Positions 4,933-7,148 of a stretch of DNA of 7,148 bases are shown piece by piece. The stretch comes from RGIG2707 sp045600065 (lineage in GTDB: Bacteria > Bacillota > Clostridia > Peptostreptococcales > Anaerovoracaceae): NCBI GenBank assembly GCA_045600065.1, contig JAZRXE010000096.1, positions 1-7,148 on the forward strand. The letters run 5' to 3'. The notes beneath the pieces were generated by a model. That model saw nothing but the letters and a program-made list of their open reading frames with translations. It was not told the DNA's origin and did not search any database. The translations under genes were made by a program, and so were the position numbers. Position 1 is the first letter of the stretch. Each line of letters starts with the position of its first letter.

Positions 4933-4944
4933 GAACATTTGTTC
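4933..4944. promoter_or_regulatory. LexA (SOS) box 3, upstream of the -35 box
   Basis: This third identical GAACATTTGTTC is 31 bases from box 2 and upstream of the yneA-like promoter. No gene reads away from it on the + strand, so it probably acts with the other two boxes on the same promoter. Confidence 0.85.
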
Positions 4945-5043
4945 TTTTTTTATATATAAAACCTGTCAGTATCGTACCGCCTGACGGCATTCCTTTCGAT
5001 TCTTCTGTTTATGTACAGGTTGTTGTTACTGCCCAAATTCCAT
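4945..5043. other. Intergenic stretch upstream of the SOS operators
   Basis: No gene is supported here on either strand. The only structure noted is a short inverted repeat, AACCTGT (4960-4966) with ACAGGTT (5015-5021), enclosing a 5-bp pair GTCAG (4965-4969) with CTGAC (4981-4985). In many Bacillota lexA starts at this place, but no LexA-like reading frame is visible. Confidence 0.5.
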
Positions 5044-5083
5044 TACAAAAGCTCCCCGTATTATTTCTGATACAGGGAGCTTT
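5044..5083 (-). terminator. Intrinsic terminator of ppdK, possibly bidirectional
   Basis: On the minus strand a 14-bp stem forms between AAAGCTCCCTGTAT and ATACGGGGAGCTTT (forward arms 5070-5083 and 5048-5061) with one G-U pair and an 8-base loop, followed by a short T tract. It lies about 84 bases after the ppdK stop. The symmetry could also stop + strand transcripts. The bases between it and ppdK (5084-5166) show nothing else. Confidence 0.8.
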
Positions 5084-5166
5084 AATGCTCATCCTATTGC
5101 AGTCCCCTTCCGTTTTACCGGGTCAGACTGCGTCGGTAAGCCTTGTGCATCAAGGCATCCCGGATA

Positions 5167-7148
5167 TTACTTCTCGTCGCGGATTGCAGCCTGCGCGGCG
5201 GAAAGCCTTGCTATAGGTACTCTGAAGGGGCTGCAGGAAACATAGTCCAGGCCGACCTTGTGGAAGAATTCCACAGAGCTGGGATCTCCGCCGTGTTCGC
5301 CGCAGATGCCCAGGTGCAGGTCGGGCCTTGTGCTGCGGCCCAGCTTGCAGGCTATATCGACCATCTTGCCTATACCGGTCTGGTCTATCTTGGCGAAGGG
5401 GTCGTTCTCGTAGATCTTCTTGTCGTAGTAGGCGCTCAGGAACTTGCCTGCATCGTCGCGGCTGAAGCCGAAGCCCATCTGGGTCAGGTCGTTGGTGCCG
5501 AAGGAGAAGAATTCGGCTTCGGTGGCGATCTCGTCGGCAGTCAGTGCGGCTCTGGGGATCTCGATCATTGTGCCTACGCGATACTGCATCTGCAGTCCGG
5601 ATTCGGCGATCAGGGCGTCTGCGGTCCTGGTAATGATGTCCTTGACGAACTTCAGCTCCTTGACCTCGCCTACCAGAGGAACCATGATCTCGGGAATGAT
5701 CTCCCAGTCTGCATGGCGTTTCTTGGTGGCCAGAGCAGCCTTGATGATGGCGTTGGTCTGCATTACCGCGATCTCGGGGAAGGTAACGTCCAGACGGCAG
5801 CCTCTGTGGCCCATCATGGGGTTGAATTCCTTCAGACCTTCGATGATGGTCTTGATCTGTTCCACGGTCTTGCCCTGGGTCTTTGCCAGTGCGGCGATAT
5901 CAGCCTCTTCCTTGGGTACGAACTCGTGGAGAGGAGGATCCAGCAGACGAATGGTCACGGGCAGTCCGTGAAGTGCCTCGTAAATGCCTTCGAAGTCTGC
6001 CTGCTGCATGGGCTCGATCTTGGCCAGAGCAGCCTGGCGTTCTTCGAGAGTATCGGAGCAGATCATTTCTCTGAAGGCGGCGATCCTGTCTTCCTCAAAG
6101 AACATGTGTTCTGTCCTTGTAAGGCCTACGCCCTCTGCGCCCAGCTCAACAGCCTTTGCAGCGTCCTTGGGGGTGTCTGCGTTGGTGCGAACGCCCAGGG
6201 TCCTGTACTTGTCTGCCAGAGCCATGATCCTGCCGAATTCGCCGGCAATGGTGGCGTCTACTGTGGGGATGGCGCCTGCGTAGATGTTACCGGTGGAACC
6301 GTCAAGGCTGATCACATCGCCCTCTTTATATATCTTGCCGCCCAGCTCGAACTGCTTTGCGGCCTCGTTCATATGGATGTCTCCGCAGCCGGATACACAG
6401 CAGGTGCCCATGCCTCTTGCAACTACGGCAGCGTGTGAGGTCATTCCGCCGCGAACGGTGAGAATGCCCTGTGCGGCCTGCATGCCTTCGATATCTTCGG
6501 GGCTGGTCTCAAGACGGACAAGGATCACCTTTTCCTTGGCGGAAGCCCATTCCTTGGCGTCCTCTGCGGTGAACACAATCTTGCCGCAGGCAGCGCCCGG
6601 AGATGCGCCCAGACCCTTGCCGATGGGAACCGCCTTCTTAAGGGCGTCCTGATCGAAGGTTGGGTGCAGCAGAGTATCCAGGTTTCTGGGCTCTATCATC
6701 ATTACTGCCTTCTTCTCGTCTATTGCGCCTTCATCCAGCAGATCGCAGGCTATCTTCAGGGCAGCCTGTGCGGTGCGCTTGCCGTTTCTGGTCTGCAGCA
6801 TGTAGAGCTTGCGGTCTTCGATGGTGAATTCCATATCCTGCATATCTGCATAGTGCTTTTCCAGTGTATCGCATATTCCCGTAAATTGCTCATAGACCTC
6901 GGGCATGATCTCTGCCAGCTGGCTGATGGGCATGGGTGTGCGGATACCGGCTACCACGTCCTCGCCCTGGGCGTTCATCAGGAATTCGCCCATGAGCTTC
7001 TTTTCGCCGGTGGCGGGATCTCTGGTAAAGGCAACGCCTGTACCGGAGGTATCACCCAGGTTTCCGAATACCATGGGCATTACATTGACGGCAGTACCCC
7101 AGGAATAAGGTATGCCGTTTTCTCTTCTGTAAACATTTGCACGGTCGT
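5167..7148 (-). CDS. ppdK: Pyruvate, phosphate dikinase (partial; N-terminus beyond the window)
   Basis: PPDK interconverts pyruvate, ATP and phosphate with PEP, AMP and pyrophosphate in the cytosol, and in many anaerobes it works in glycolysis or gluconeogenesis. The frame stays open to the window edge, so 659 C-terminal residues are present. Spacing to the Clostridium symbiosum enzyme suggests about 217 residues are missing. The fragment holds the end of the ATP-grasp domain (IPYSWGTAVNVMPMVFGN, then SGTGVAFTRDPATGEK). The swivelling phosphohistidine domain follows, with GGMTSHAAVVARGMG, catalytic His codon at 6433-6435. The PEP/pyruvate TIM barrel has GVGLTRTEHMFF, MMGHRGCRLDVTFPE, FGTNDLTQMGFGFSRDD and ICGEHGGDP, with the active-site Cys codon at 5302-5304. 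The two catalytic residues are 377 apart, against 376 in the reference enzyme. The Met at 7080 is internal, not the start. A hairpin terminator follows the TAA. Confidence 0.97.
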   Translation of the reverse strand, partial: DRANVYRRENGIPYSWGTAVNVMPMVFGNLGDTSGTGVAFTRDPATGEKKLMGEFLMNAQGEDVVAGIRTPMPISQLAEIMPEVYEQFTGICDTLEKHYADMQDMEFTIEDRKLYMLQTRNGKRTAQAALKIACDLLDEGAIDEKKAVMMIEPRNLDTLLHPTFDQDALKKAVPIGKGLGASPGAACGKIVFTAEDAKEWASAKEKVILVRLETSPEDIEGMQAAQGILTVRGGMTSHAAVVARGMGTCCVSGCGDIHMNEAAKQFELGGKIYKEGDVISLDGSTGNIYAGAIPTVDATIAGEFGRIMALADKYRTLGVRTNADTPKDAAKAVELGAEGVGLTRTEHMFFEEDRIAAFREMICSDTLEERQAALAKIEPMQQADFEGIYEALHGLPVTIRLLDPPLHEFVPKEEADIAALAKTQGKTVEQIKTIIEGLKEFNPMMGHRGCRLDVTFPEIAVMQTNAIIKAALATKKRHADWEIIPEIMVPLVGEVKELKFVKDIITRTADALIAESGLQMQYRVGTMIEIPRAALTADEIATEAEFFSFGTNDLTQMGFGFSRDDAGKFLSAYYDKKIYENDPFAKIDQTGIGKMVDIACKLGRSTRPDLHLGICGEHGGDPSSVEFFHKVGLDYVSCSPFRVPIARLSAAQAAIRDEK

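Noticed and set aside
4815..5216. + strand 133-codon frame across the SOS boxes as a lexA remnant
   Set aside because: The translation has no helix-turn-helix or serine protease features of LexA, and the frame overlaps the ppdK terminator and coding end.
5143..6438. Long + strand open frame (431 codons) antisense to ppdK
   Set aside because: The translation is dominated by Gly/Val/Leu/Asp and Cys from reading ppdK backwards, and ppdK on the other strand carries every expected motif.
7078..7080. ATG at 7080 as the start of ppdK
   Set aside because: The frame continues upstream to the window edge with conserved PPDK sequence (NVYRRENGIPYSWGTAVNV), so this Met is internal.

Overview
The window looks like chromosomal DNA from a Gram-positive anaerobe of the Bacillota, most likely the Clostridia. 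The evidence is a tRNA-responsive T-box leader in front of alaS, the conserved alaS-ireB-ruvX order of Bacillota, Gram-positive-type SOS boxes (GAACATTTGTTC), a LysM cell-division suppressor of the YneA type, and a pyruvate phosphate dikinase typical of fermentative anaerobes. Base composition is fairly balanced rather than strongly AT-rich. No transposase, phage gene, tRNA, rRNA or CRISPR array is visible. The species cannot be named from the sequence.

Layout. Positions 1-82 may hold the last codons of an unidentified + strand gene. A sigma-A-like promoter (157-185) drives a compact alanine T-box leader (about 192-380), in which Stem I, the GCU specifier, Stem III, the antiterminator and the terminator can all be drawn. 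It controls alaS (403-3036). A near-consensus promoter between alaS and ireB (3041-3069) gives ireB (3092-3340) its own transcription start. A clean hairpin with a short T-run separates ireB from ruvX (3391-3846), and a long rod-like terminator closes the block (3859-3934).

Positions 3936-4520 are a convergent intergenic region of nearly 600 bases without a convincing gene. It is rich in inverted repeats: a near-perfect 17-bp palindrome, a second imperfect palindrome sharing its heptamer, a GNRA-loop hairpin, and a cluster of CAGAGCC/GGCTCTG repeats. This is the least explained part of the window.

On the minus strand, a yneA-like gene (4521-4829) reads from a promoter carrying three identical LexA-box cores, one exactly inside the -35/-10 spacer. 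Upstream of it lies the 3' part of ppdK (5167 to beyond 7148), which runs off the window edge and ends at a strong hairpin terminator (about 5044-5083).

The genes are mostly housekeeping: protein synthesis (AlaRS), control of cell-envelope stress and metabolism (IreB, partner of the PASTA kinase IreK/PrkC), nucleic-acid processing (RuvX/YqgF), SOS-linked division arrest (YneA) and PEP/pyruvate interconversion (PPDK). I do not see a wholly new multigene system. The best leads are regulatory: the triple SOS operator, the T-box without Stem II, the layered promoter and attenuator control of alaS-ireB-ruvX, and the palindrome-rich convergent region.
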